A DNA stretch of 50,000 nucleotides from Cristatella mucedo (lineage: Eukaryota > Bryozoa > Phylactolaemata > Cristatellidae), in NCBI GenBank assembly GCA_009760855.2, contig WPIO01000085.1, forward strand, positions 1,187,501 through 1,237,500. Direction: 5' to 3'. The notes beneath the pieces were generated by a model that was not told the DNA's origin, did no database searches, and saw only the letters and a list, made by a program, of their open reading frames with translations. Positions 1 to 13,281 of this stretch are shown one piece after another; position 1 is the stretch's first letter; every line of letters begins with the position of its first letter. The translations under genes were made by a program, and so were the position numbers.

Positions 1-470
1 CCGGAATTCCTGAAGAACGTGAATTTGGTCTTGAAAGCCGTTTGACTGTCTTGTCTGCATAAGTTATTTTCATGAAAAATTATGTTAACAGTGAATATTT
101 TGCTGAATTTGACAAGATCGTGGGATTTTGTGAGCAGATCATGGCAATCGACATCTCCTTCTAATGTATCATTACTGATCAACTCCAGATCCGTGCCTGC
201 TTGAAACATTTCCATTTCATCACTATCCAGGTTTAAGTCATTTATATAAGGACTCTTCTTGTACGATGTGTCTCAAACTCAAAAGTTCAGAAGGTGATCT
301 AAGCAGAACTATATCCGATGGCATCGATTTGGCTAATGCATTTCTTATTGACTACAGCACCGTCCTGAGTAGGTACCACTAAATCTCTCTCCATTGTTAT
401 TCCAAGAAAGCTCAAACGCTGTTTCACTGATTCAAACTCATCGAGATCAGTGCACGAACCAAACGTGCGA
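1..470 (-). CDS. Unrecognised coding remnant running off the left edge
   Basis: From an ATG at 215 the minus strand stays open for 71 codons to the window edge. The residues look protein-like: acidic (EMEMFQAGTDLELISND), later FTVNIIFHENN. Upstream (about 470-302) another minus frame reads through a stretch containing FLGITMERDLVVPTQDG before a TAG at 301-299, so two frames are joined by a frameshift or an intron. FLGITMERD recalls the FLG-x-x-x-x-R/D stretch of copia-type reverse transcriptases, but the rest does not follow that family convincingly. I do not assign a function. It could be a transposon remnant or part of a host exon that continues outside the window. Confidence 0.3.
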
Positions 471-2084
471 GCAAGTTTATCCGTTTACCAAATGTGAGAA
501 CAAGCGCAGCTGCAGAGCGCGCTAAACGTTTTGCCTACACATTCGCCGGCATTGCTTTCTTGAAAGGTTCACCAAAAGATTCGAGACTGACACGGAGGGA
601 GGAAACACGTTTTTGTGCGCGAGCTAATCAGTTTAGGCTCACGCGGTACGGAGCCTTTCAGGGTAGGCACCATTGTTTTGGTCTGTGAGGAGACGCAGGT
701 GTCAGGAACGAATGTGGCGTATGATTTTGGCCTTGGACACGACAGAACTACCTGCAGCAGAGCTCGCAGGCTGCATGACCTCGTTCTTTCTTTTTAAGAA
801 TTCAAAGCCGGAAAAAGGATACTATACAGTTAAGATCAAAGTTCCCAAAAGGGCAGAGGCCGCTGCAGTCAGCTCTGCTAAGCTGCCTCGGTTCGGCTGA
901 CGCTCAGGCCATCACTTATTCGCGAAGACGTTCGCTACGACGGTCAATTAAGAGGACGAGAAGTGGCAGTAGGACAATGGATAAAGAGAAGCGGAAGTAA
1001 AGCAAGGGATAAGAAGGAGCAGAAGTAGGACAAGAGATAGACGGAAGGGGAAGTAAAGCAAGAAAGCTGAGATAGGAGTGAAAGTAGGACAAGAAGGCGG
1101 AGACATAAGCGAAGGGAACTTCGCCGACTGGCGAATGCTCTGCCAGCACGTAAACACAGGCAGATTCACTTCCAGGAACTCTTTTAGCGCTTAAGATCTC
1201 TCGCCACTACTAATAATACAGTTGCTGAAGCAGAGTTATGCAGCCGCGGCAGCCCCGGCTTCCGTTTCCGGATGTGTGCCCAGGCGTCTGATTGGTTGCA
1301 GTGGTTGCACTGCTCGATAACGCTTCGGATGCGCTCGTCGCTAACGTTCTTGTCGCGCGTGTAGGCTTCCTTGATTGCAGCGAACCTTTTTTGGGCTGCA
1401 GCGAACTGCAGAGCCCTGGAGTCCGAATGAGATACGGCGAGCCTGCTGAAATCGATTTTGGTTTACTCCGAGATAATGGCTGTTAGACTGCATCCCCCGT
1501 AAACGTGCCTAGACATATCGGAAGACATGTTACGTCCACTCGTGATCTTGCGACGACCGGAAATTGCCGCGACTGATTGGATTGGTGCGACGGGCCTCGA
1601 GCATCAGTGATTGTTTCTCCGCGAGGCAATGCAGAGGGTAGCAATCAAGGAACCCCGATTCAGATTTCCCGACACTAATCAGCAGAAAACATGACGTGAA
1701 ATGTTTATATTCACTCGGAAATTCGTCACTCGCCACAAAGCGCGGCGGCGCCTAAGGCACCCGGAGGCTTGGCCCGTAGCTGCTGTGGCGAAAGTGACGG
1801 CGGCCGCGGCGGTGACGCCTGGCGCTCTTTTTACCGCCAAACGTGTCCTCGTGTTCTCGCTATGGCGGCAAAAAAAGGAAGGAAGGACGCCCCCAGTTTA
1901 CATGCTCGGGAGCTGCGATCGTGGCAGTAGCTTACTCGGTGCCGCCGCAACATACGTGGCCGCCGCACCGGCAGCTATCTCGGTCACCTCGGTGACGGCA
2001 GACGAATCGCTCTCCTTTTGTCTCTCCTATCGTCTCTCTCTCTCTCTCTCTCTCTGAAAAAATCGTCGCCGACATGACCTGAGG
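471..2084. other. No recognisable gene
   Basis: Only short mutually overlapping frames are present, none with recognisable domains or good splice context. A purine-rich stretch at about 945-1110 produces Leu/Ser-rich minus frames, and a short (TC)n tract lies at about 2033-2055 where the next LINE fragment is cut off. I see nothing else to support. Confidence 0.5.
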
Positions 2085-2590
2085 CTAGTGACATATTTAT
2101 GATGCCACTTATGCACGCTTGCCGAAAATGTATGCATCGTAGAAGCACGACGATGGGAATATGGTCTAAGAGATCGGTTGTCTTTTTCTTGTGGGATACT
2201 GGCTTCAGGACGAGATATTTGATGACTTCCTTGGATGGTGACGTTGTGGATTTGCAAGCAATTTGGAGACAGCTCTCCACTGGGGGAGTTGCTGCTACCC
2301 TAGGGATGGGATCACTGATCTTGTCAATCTGGTTGAAAAAGAAGCGGAATAATCAGGCAGCTAGATAATCACAAAGATCGCCAGGTAACGAGCGAACCCG
2401 GGAGCGTTTAAGGAGGTGGCTGATCGTACGTATCAGAGTTTTTGGATTTTGCAGATTTTGTGAGTGAACAACGCTTTATAGAAACTAGACTTGACCTCTG
2501 CTAAGATCAACTGGTAATATCTACAGTAGACAGTAGTCCTCGTGTCCCAGTCGATAGACAGTCAGCCTGGATTTTGGTAGCTCAATGCTT
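2085..2590 (-). mobile_element. LINE family 2 fragment (between endonuclease and RT)
   Basis: The minus strand reads [11 protein letters not shown] near 2100 and aligns over several hundred bases with the better preserved family 2 element at 22650-23140, including the phrase equivalent to gattttgtgagtgaacaacg. The reading frame is broken. The 3' side stops at a (TC)n tract near 2055. It is a dead fragment of the region linking endonuclease and reverse transcriptase. Confidence 0.6.
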
Positions 2591-2599
2591 GCTGGTCTC

Positions 2600-3330
2600 C
2601 ACTAACCTTTGCAATCAGACGATTAAAGTTTGTGCAAAGCTCTGCAGCCTGCGCTGCATTTCTGTCATCATCACCGTCGCAGTTGCAACATTACACCTCT
2701 GCTCACCAACCTTCACTAGCTTAAAATAATAAAGCAACGTATCGGCTACAGTGTTCTGTCACTCACTTTTAGGTCCCTTCATTCTCTGGCTTCAGCCTAC
2801 CTATTAGAACTACTCCTCCAGCTTCGCGATCATCTAGGCTAGGCATCGCGTCACTCGCTTTTCTTACTCAAATCGCTATATGCAATCTTAACTTAATCTT
2901 CAATCTTAAATCTTATCAAATCTTATAAAGCTTAGCTTATATATACTTATCTCGTAGGAGCCTCAAATCCATCGGAGACCTTCGGCTTTTAGCTCGCATG
3001 CTACCAAAGCCTGAAGCATACACCCAACTCCAACCGCTCGCGACATCCTCTAACTTGTCGACGCTTAAATAGAACCTAAAAAGCATCCGTTTACCACGGC
3101 ATCTAGTGGATCCTAGCTATTCGTCTTGCGTGTGCTTATTCGTGCTGACACTGCGAACGGTGCCACTAACCATGTTTCACACGTTTTTACTATGCATGTT
3201 ACCTCAAACCATTCTTCGCTGGTTGACATTGTGCATGTTACCATACCACTAGTCATTTGATCGTGCTTCCTGTACAGCAAATGTAAATCACCTAGAACGT
3301 GATTAGGCCCTCTGAGAGCACCACACCAAG
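2600..3330 (+). mobile_element. LINE family 2, 3' end (RT C-terminus and 3' UTR)
   Basis: The plus strand encodes NITPLLTNLH, then [17 protein letters not shown] near 2745-2800, the C-terminal signature of CR1/L2-like reverse transcriptases. The element's 3' UTR follows (tagtggatcc, gtgctgacactg, gcaaatgtaaatcacc), ending near 3325. Several stops and indels show it is inactive. Confidence 0.65.
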
Positions 3331-3334
3331 CCGA

Positions 3335-3700
3335 TGCTGTCCTCAATAACGGCTCGCCACAAACGGGGGTTCTGGGTCGCCTAATCGGGGCTCTTCAGGC
3401 CACCGTACTCTCGTGCCTCTCGGCAGGTCGTGCGTCTTCCCGCTCGCCACGTGACCCGGTCATCAACAACGGCACCGATGTGGTCGCAGTCGACGTAGCG
3501 GTGCCGTTTTACGGCAGCAAGGACGCCCTGGTGGTGGCGGCTGGGCAAAACGGTCGATAAGAACGAGCCATAGCCCGGTCTCTCTTTGCTGACCGCTGGC
3601 TACCGGACGGCAGCGGTGAGGCCCTTCGTGGTCGGCGCCTTGGGCAGCTGGTCACCGGATAAGGAAGCCTGCTAAATGGACCTCGGGATTTTGTGTGCAA
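3335..3700 (+). mobile_element. R2/NeSL-like LINE C-terminal remnant, copy 1
   Basis: The sequence is paralogous to 46690-46970, where the frame is intact and ends [23 protein letters not shown]. Here the same DNA carries frameshifts. The V-V-D-V-x-V-P-F motif followed by A-x-K/E-x-x-K-Y is typical of the C-terminal restriction-like endonuclease region of R2/NeSL-type non-LTR retrotransposons. The family assignment is from motif memory, not a search. Confidence 0.45.
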
Positions 3701-3704
3701 GGAA

Positions 3705-3905
3705 CGGATGGCATTGTGCATGCTGCCACTGACCACACTTGCATGCGGACCCTGTGCACTTCGTCCCTAACCACGTTATTCATGTTGTTTATCGAGCATG
3801 ATATTACTCACCATTCAATCGCGTTTCCCTTTGCAGCAAATGTAAAGCGCCTTGAAAGAGATTGAGCTCTCTGTGAGGGCGCTTTATCAAGTGCGTTATT
3901 ATTAT
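3705..3905 (+). mobile_element. LINE family 2 3' UTR tail
   Basis: This is the recurrent family 2 tail: gtgcatgctgccactgacc, gcagcaaatgtaaagcgcc, then a stem-loop (AAGCGCC, inner AGAGA/CTCTC-type stem, GGGCGCTT) and an (ATT)n end at about 3897. No coding sequence is included. It is one of at least a dozen copies of this tail in the window. Confidence 0.7.
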
Positions 3906-4480
3906 CATTTTATTATTGCGGCGGCTGTGCGCCTGGGACGTCACTTCCGGGTCGGAAGCCACGTGGTCGCTGCTTCTGAACGCGAGAGTCGCGGGGAGCC
4001 CTCGCGGCCCCGGCAGGGCAGCGCTCGTCGTCCGGCTAATTTGTTCCAATATTTTAATAAATTTTATACATACATATATATACAAGCATAATGTAGAAAG
4101 ACCGCCAGTCGTCTTAATGACACGCGCAAATTTCTTTCCATTATAATAATAATTACAGCTATGAACGAGCAGCACACTACCCGTGGACTCCCTTCGCTGG
4201 GTCGTAGTAGTTCCGTCACGGGAGAAAGTGCTACGCCATCTTGCAGGTTGTCGGGAGTGCGAAATCTAGCCACGTGACGCAAGTGCGCATCTTTCGGCGT
4301 GATGGACTTTCTCGCTTCGATAGGCTGAGATGCACAGTGGGCCTATTAGAGTGACGCAGACAGTGCGACATCAAAAGCGACAACTATAGCGACATCTAAG
4401 GAGACGTCTGAGGCGGTCTCTGGAGCTTCGGCGGGAGCTCTCACAGATTAGCGACAGCTCCGAACCCAATTGAGTACTCG
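3906..4480. other. No recognisable gene
   Basis: Mixed unique-looking DNA with a short AT-rich patch at 4040-4085. There is no ORF with domain content. It lies upstream of gene A and may hold distal regulatory sequence, but nothing specific can be supported. Confidence 0.4.
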
Positions 4481-4611
4481 CGATTGACGCACGTGACGCG
4501 TCGCGCGCGGGCGTGAGCGCTCATGGAATCGATTGCAATCACGGTCCGGAAATCCGTCCGAAGTGCGTCGTGAGAGGATTTCTCAATTCTTTGTCTTTGC
4601 TCATCCCTTTG

Positions 4612-4650
<39 letters not shown>

Positions 4651-4893
4651 ATCTGCGTTGCCAGGCGAGCGCGGGCTCTCAGCTCAGACCGCCACGAGTA
4701 GCCGTCAGTGGCGGCGGCTCTCGCAGGCTCTCGAGTCTTGCACTCAGCACCTTCCGCGTGCGAGTCGACCGCGGCGGCGGCTCGATTTGCAGCCTTGCAT
4801 CGTCGGCTTCGTCGTCGAGAGCGTCCTTGAAATCGCCCGCGACGAGCAGGCTCACCATCTCCACCGCTGTTGCAAGGCTTCGCTTCGACGCGA
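4481..4893 (+). promoter_or_regulatory. Putative promoter and 5' leader of gene A
   Basis: This GC-rich 400 bp precedes the signal-peptide ATG at 4894. It holds a CACGTGAC E-box-type motif near 4489-4496 and a (CT)n tract at about 4616-4650, which resembles a GAGA-type element. No TATA box is evident at a convincing spacing. The promoter role is inferred from position only. Confidence 0.3.
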
Positions 4894-8583
<3,690 letters not shown>

Positions 8584-8818
8584 GTAGGTGGGCGCGCCGC
8601 GGCGGCGGCGGCGGCGGCGGCGAACAGCGCCGATCAATCGGCATCGATCGATCGGCGCTACGAGCAGCCTCCGCCGTTTCGCTCGGGCGCGCGCGCGCCG
8701 ACGAGAGCGGCGGTGTCTCGCCGCCGGTGGCTCACGCTCGACGCTCGCCTCGCCAGTCGCGCGAGAGCGTGACTCCCCCTCCCTGGGGGGCTTTTCGTTT
8801 CTAATTGGGATGTGGGAA
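8584..8818 (+). other. Intron start or C-terminal extension of gene A
   Basis: If the donor at 8584 is not used, the PAN frame continues through (GGC)n-encoded Gly and an Arg/Ser-rich tail to TAA at 8802-8804. The biased, repeat-derived composition favours intron over coding, but this cannot be settled from sequence. Confidence 0.35.
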
Positions 8819-8850
8819 CGAGGCCGCCGCCCACGTGGGCGGCGGCCTCG
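8819..8850. repeat. Perfect 32-bp GC palindrome centred on CACGTG
   Basis: Both strands read cgaggccgccgcccacgt from the outside to the centre without mismatch. The centre is an E-box. It can extrude as a GC-rich cruciform. Confidence 0.95.
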
Positions 8851-8897
8851 GCCCACGGCTACATCGGGCTACACTTCGACGGCGACATCGCCAGTCG

Positions 8898-9335
8898 AAG
8901 AAGAGGAAGAAACGAAGGAGAACGAAGGAGGACGAAAGAAAAGAGGACGGAAGGAGGAAGGAGAAACGAAGGAGAAACGAAGGAGGAAGGAGAAAGGAAG
9001 GAGGACGGAAGGAGGAAGGAGAAACGAAGGAGAAACGAAGGAGGAAGGAGAGAGGAAGGAGGACGGAAGGAGGAAGGAGAAACGAAGGAGAAACGAAGGA
9101 GGAAGGAGAAAGGAAGGAGGACGGAAGGAGGAAGGAGAGAGGAAGGATAAAGGAAGGAGGAAAATGGGAGGAAGGAGAAAGGAAGGAGGAAGGAAAGAGG
9201 AAGGAAAGAAGGAAAATAGGAGGAAAGAGAAAGGACGAAGAAAGGAAGGAGGAAGGAAGGAGGACAATAGGAGGAAGGGGAAAGGAAGGATAAAGGAAGG
9301 AGGAAGGAAGGAGGAAGAAGAAAGGAAGGAGGAAG
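8898..9335. repeat. Polypurine GGAAGGA-type tract of about 435 bp
   Basis: The plus strand is nearly all purine, with higher-order units such as gaaacgaaggagaaacgaag and ggaggacggaaggaggaag reiterated several times. It gives long Lys/Glu/Arg plus frames and Ser/Phe/Leu minus frames that are repeat artefacts. Confidence 0.95.
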
Positions 9336-9340
9336 AGTGA

Positions 9341-9807
9341 CGTCAAATGAGAAGAGAAAGAAGCAGCTGGTGCTTTTGTCTCTTCTTCTTGTTATTCTCA
9401 TTTGCTCGCTCGATTAATTAAATCAATCTTAAATCAATTATGTCTTATCTCTTAAAAGAACTCTTTATCTCGGTCTTAAACTATATCGGTATTATCATGT
9501 TCAGCGCTCGCGCCCGATCGATTTCGCACATGCCGGCGAGCGAGAACCATTTGCAAAAAGAGGTGGAGCCCGACCTCGACCTCGACCCGGAGACCTCGAC
9601 CCCGCGACCTCGAGAACACGACCGAGCGACCTCGAGAGGCCTCCGCCTGGCGGCGGCGCCCATCGATTTTAGCCGCATTAGTAGCGAGTGTCGCCACGCT
9701 CTCTTCTTAATGCTTTCAGGTCAGACGTTCTGCTCTCGATAGAGTTGTTTAACCGCCAGCTGTCAATAACTCTCGATCGTCGAAAAGATTCGGCGGCTGC
9801 TGCTGCG
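9341..9807. other. No recognisable gene
   Basis: Includes a short direct repeat of cgacct units at about 9570-9625. No domain, splice-flanked exon or transposon signature was found. Confidence 0.4.
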
Positions 9808-10020
<213 letters not shown>

Positions 10021-10194
10021 GGAGAGAGCCCAAGGCTCACCGCTGCTGCTGCCACCGCCAACGCCAGTCAAAGCACCGTCTCGCGTTCCTAATCGTCGGA
10101 TGGAAACGAGTGGGAAGCGTTGCGTATTTGGCAATCCGAGTCACTTTCTGGTAATCTAGAGCGCTCTCTTCGTGTGCTCCGAGTAGCTGTAGCC

Positions 10195-10320
10195 ATCTAA
10201 AGCACCGCCATATCCGGTGTAGCGTCATGTCGCTGTAGCACCGCTATATTTGGTGTTGCGTCAAGTCGCTGTAGCACTACCATAGTTTGTGTTGCGCCGA
10301 GTCGCTGTAGCGCGATGCTG
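10195..10320. repeat. 36-bp minisatellite, three and a half units
   Basis: Units at 10195-10230, 10231-10266 and 10267-10302 plus a partial unit share cgctgtagcaccgc and ggtgttgcgtcaagt. Because 36 is a multiple of 3, the minus frame gives a 12-residue repeat (LQRLDATPNIAV). I see no splice sites or domain to support real coding. Confidence 0.9.
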
Positions 10321-11039
10321 CTGCTTCTGCTGCCAATTTCTGTTGTCTTTTCTCGCTCAGCAGGACAGCTGCTAACGGTGTTCGGAATGTCATGCATTTT
10401 CCCCCTATGTCGCAGTATGATGCTGGTCAGCACAGCATTGGCTGGATGTCACCGCCGCCGCCTTCCCCGAATATTCTCGTCTTAAAATGCTGATCTGGAT
10501 GACGCCGATTGAATTGACGCGTTGCATTGCAGTGCCGAGCTCTGGCCGAGCGTAGCCTGGTGTAGCATAAAGCGTCGCTTGGTTTAAAAGAAAAAGCTAC
10601 GCTTCTGGCGTATTTAATCGAAACTCTTTAAAAATCTCGTGTATTTTGACGTTCTCGCTATTCCGGAAATGCGAGCTCAAAATCGTGGCATCCATTCGTC
10701 AAATTAGCCGGAAACTTTCGAAAACCGAGGCTTAAAGCGGTACAAATGGAAACGCTGGGGCAAGACGTTTCTTCCTTTCAAGAAACATTTCGGTGTTGGC
10801 CAACCGCTGCCTCCGCCTTCAATGTTTAACTGAAATGGTGACGATGACTTTTGCGATGAATGAGCATGCCTAGATTTTTCGGAGCAAGCAATTTGGTTGG
10901 CTTTATTACAAGCGTCGTTAGGTAACGAGAACTTGAAACGCAAGAGAGTCGTTCGGGTGCATGCTGAGGTATTGACTACTACTGTGAGTTATAGGTAGTT
11001 AAAGGTGGCAAATAGATTGCATGTATAAATATATGTATA
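10321..11039. other. No recognisable gene
   Basis: Unique-looking sequence. An acceptor-like gcattgcag near 10530 is followed by a short frame ending in a stop, which could be a last exon of gene A, but nothing else supports it. Confidence 0.3.
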
Positions 11040-11094
11040 TAAATATATATATATATATATATATAGATACATGCAAACTGATTGAAATATATTT

Positions 11095-11440
11095 TAGTCA
11101 TAAGAAGGCTATATAATAATAACTAGTATTATACTTTCGCTATAGTGCCCACAGAGATTTCAATCTCATTCTAGGAACTTGACACTTGCTATAAAGGAAG
11201 CACGATCGAGTAGCTAGCGGTAGTATGCTTAATGAAAGACATTTTTTACATTATAAGCATAAAATTGGAGGTGACATGGATCGCTGGGTCAGCATTCAAG
11301 CACGGTTAGCAGCAACATCCACAGTGTGCCAGCACGCATCAGCACACGAAGGACGAATCACACGAACCCACTAAATGCTTCCGTAAATAGATGCCTTTTT
11401 AGTTTCCGATTAATCGCTAGTTTGGATTAGCAGAGCAAGA
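11095..11440 (-). mobile_element. Diverged LINE family 2 tail
   Basis: On the minus strand it matches the family 2 3' UTR: aacccactaaatgc near 11370 (plus), gtgtgccagcacgcat, and the stem-loop near 11150-11190. An (AT) microsatellite precedes it at 11040-11064. It is highly diverged. Confidence 0.5.
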
Positions 11441-11463
11441 TAAGTGGTGCGAGAAAACAATGG

Positions 11464-11567
11464 ACCGGAAGTAAAGCGACCGGAAGTAAAGCGACCGGAA
11501 GTAAAGCGACCGGAAGTAAAGCGACCGGAAGTAAAGCGACCGGAAGAAAAGCGACCGGAAGAAAAAC
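11464..11567 (+). repeat. 15-bp minisatellite of seven ETS-type motifs
   Basis: The unit accggaagtaaagcg is repeated five times exactly, followed by two units with accggaaga. Every unit contains ACCGGAAG(T/A), matching the consensus bound by ETS transcription factors, at strict 15-bp spacing. No gene start is evident nearby, so a regulatory role is speculative. Confidence 0.9.
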
Positions 11568-11569
11568 TG

Positions 11570-11685
11570 TCCAAGTGCTGTGCATTGCTTGACGGGCCAG
11601 CGTAGGTCGGGGACAAGTCATGTGGTGCGGCGATTGCAACGTCCACGGCAGAGACGAGTTCCTGTACAGAGCAGCGAAAGTGACT
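11570..11685 (-). mobile_element. LINE family 2 fragment
   Basis: cattgcttgacgggccagcg..aggtcggggacaagtcatg matches 22060-22140 of the family 2 element, which encodes the LHWL region of the RT C-terminus on the minus strand. It is a short degraded piece next to the ETS-type array. Confidence 0.45.
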
Positions 11686-12084
11686 TTGAACCGCGCTATT
11701 GCCACGGCACACGGATCACGCGATGCGCGAGCCGTTGCTACGGGACACGGAGGACACGCACGGAGTGGCCAGCAGTTCCGAAAGTAGTTCCGAAGTAGTT
11801 CCGGCCGGCAAGATGAAGCGAATGCACGATGGACAATCTTGGCTGTCGCGTCCTAATCTACGCCGGCAGGCTCGAGCGTTGGCAGCGACGCGTCGCTGCC
11901 AACGCTGAAAGTCCGCTTTTTTTCCATCGGTCTATCACCGGATGCAGCGGTCTTGCGAAATGTAATCGATATTTTTACACTGTAAATAATGATGGAAATA
12001 ATGATAATAATAATAAAAATGACGCATCTGCATAGCTTCCTCGGAGAGCTCAATTTCTTTCTACAAAAACACAACGGTTGAACC
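11686..12084. other. No recognisable gene
   Basis: Contains a duplicated gaagtagttccg near 11780-11800 and an (ATA/AAT)-rich patch at 11990-12020. There are no convincing exons. Confidence 0.4.
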
Positions 12085-12240
12085 AGCCTCTACTGCATAG
12101 CAACAGAAAAGCCTTTACGGCTATCACCGCTGCTTGCAGTGGCAATAAAGGATCGCCCAGTGCAGGATTCTAACCCAGGACTTTGGTAACGAGGTCGTGA
12201 AAAGCAACCGCCTCACCTAGTGCGCTATCACGGCTCACTA
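12085..12240 (-). mobile_element. SINE type 2 (tRNA-derived)
   Basis: On the minus strand an A box (gtgatagcgcactagg, 12231-12216) is followed by a B box (ggttagaatcc, 12175-12165), then a 3' part with two small hairpins (gggcgatcctttattgcc and agccgtaaaggct). The same element occurs at 16104-16292, with a tail at 25862-25935. Confidence 0.7.
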
Positions 12241-12730
12241 GTAATGTGATGTAATACATCTCCACCTGTAACTCGACAAAGCGACAAGGACTAGTGAGTG
12301 CTACGCAGGAGAGTTTTGTGTAGTGCACTCACTACCTAAGCGACTTTCGGTACGCAAACCCGGTAGCCAACAGATTTCATCTTGCGCAAAATAAAGAAAT
12401 CGGGAAGTCAATCTGAGTCAGAAGAGCAGTCGTGGCAGTGACTAGTAACATGGAAGTAGCAGCTCAGGACCACTAGAAGAGATGTGCAATAGTCGGCAGC
12501 ATGAGAGTAGTTGTCGTTCCTTAAGAATCGTGTAAGTGAGTTCCAAAGTTTAAGACTTCCAAAGCAAAAGGTCCCATAGCCAACGCTCCTTAAACGGAGG
12601 AATAGAACAGCTGGTTCATTGTCCATACCGGAACTGAAGGCACGAAGAGGCTGAAATGGGTCGTGCAGCAGTTCAGCTCAGGAATGGACGAGCCGAGCCG
12701 TTGCCTTAGCCTTGTGGGTCGTCAGCGTAA
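12241..12730 (-). mobile_element. LINE family 1, 3' end
   Basis: The minus strand reads LWNSLTRFLRND, the KLWNSLP-like C-terminal phrase of CR1/L2-like polyproteins, followed by a 3' UTR. The same segment appears in plus orientation at 16425-16690, 30700-30960 and 46350-46690. It was probably part of the 13281-15980 element before insertion of the intervening DNA. Confidence 0.6.
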
Positions 12731-13190
12731 GAAAGATGGCTTGGGAACGTGACAGCGTAAGTGATTGCATGCAGCCACTCGGCAGGACACACTGCAAGCC
12801 CTCGCAAGCAAGACGCTCAAAAGAGTGGATAAATGGCCCTTGCAGGATGCGCTTAAAATTCCTTGCCGTTTCTGAACCAGCTGAACAATGGCAGTAAGTG
12901 ATTGACGAACAGAACTCGTCCAAAACTTTTTTTGGAGCTTTCAACGTGCATTTACCTTGACATTGAGTAGCAGCGAGCTCCTTCCTTGTGGGCTTCACTG
13001 GTGTGTTGACCTTGACCTCTAAACGTTGACCTTGGTCATCTGGATTAGCAAATTTGGTAGCAGCGCCACCTTCATTATGGTGGCTTTGCTCTACTTTTCG
13101 GGATCGGTTGGATAGCTCGGTTGGGAGTCGCGGGTTTAGGCTATTGAGTAATTGACTAATTCCTACAATCTTGGCATTTGAATAACAGAC
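12731..13190. other. Unassigned DNA splitting the LINE family 1 copy
   Basis: About 460 bp of non-LINE sequence lies between the family 1 3' end and the rest of the element. It holds two TGACCTTG motifs (13007 and 13027). No ORF of interest was seen. It could be a separate insertion. Confidence 0.35.
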
Positions 13191-13191
13191 T

Positions 13192-13192
<1 letters not shown>

Positions 13193-13280
<88 letters not shown>
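13193..13280. repeat. (AT)n microsatellite
   Basis: An uninterrupted AT array of about 88 bp abuts the 3' side of the LINE family 1 RT region. Confidence 0.95.

Positions 13281-13281
<1 letters not shown>

Noticed and set aside
8801-9401. Lys/Glu-rich plus frames and Ser/Phe-rich minus frames of up to 250 codons
   Set aside because: All six frames stay open because the DNA is a polypurine repeat. There is no domain, splice context or paralogue.
13007-13038. TGACCTTGA and TGACCTTGGTCA, nuclear-receptor-like half-sites
   Set aside because: Short motifs expected by chance in 50 kb. No promoter or gene is nearby.
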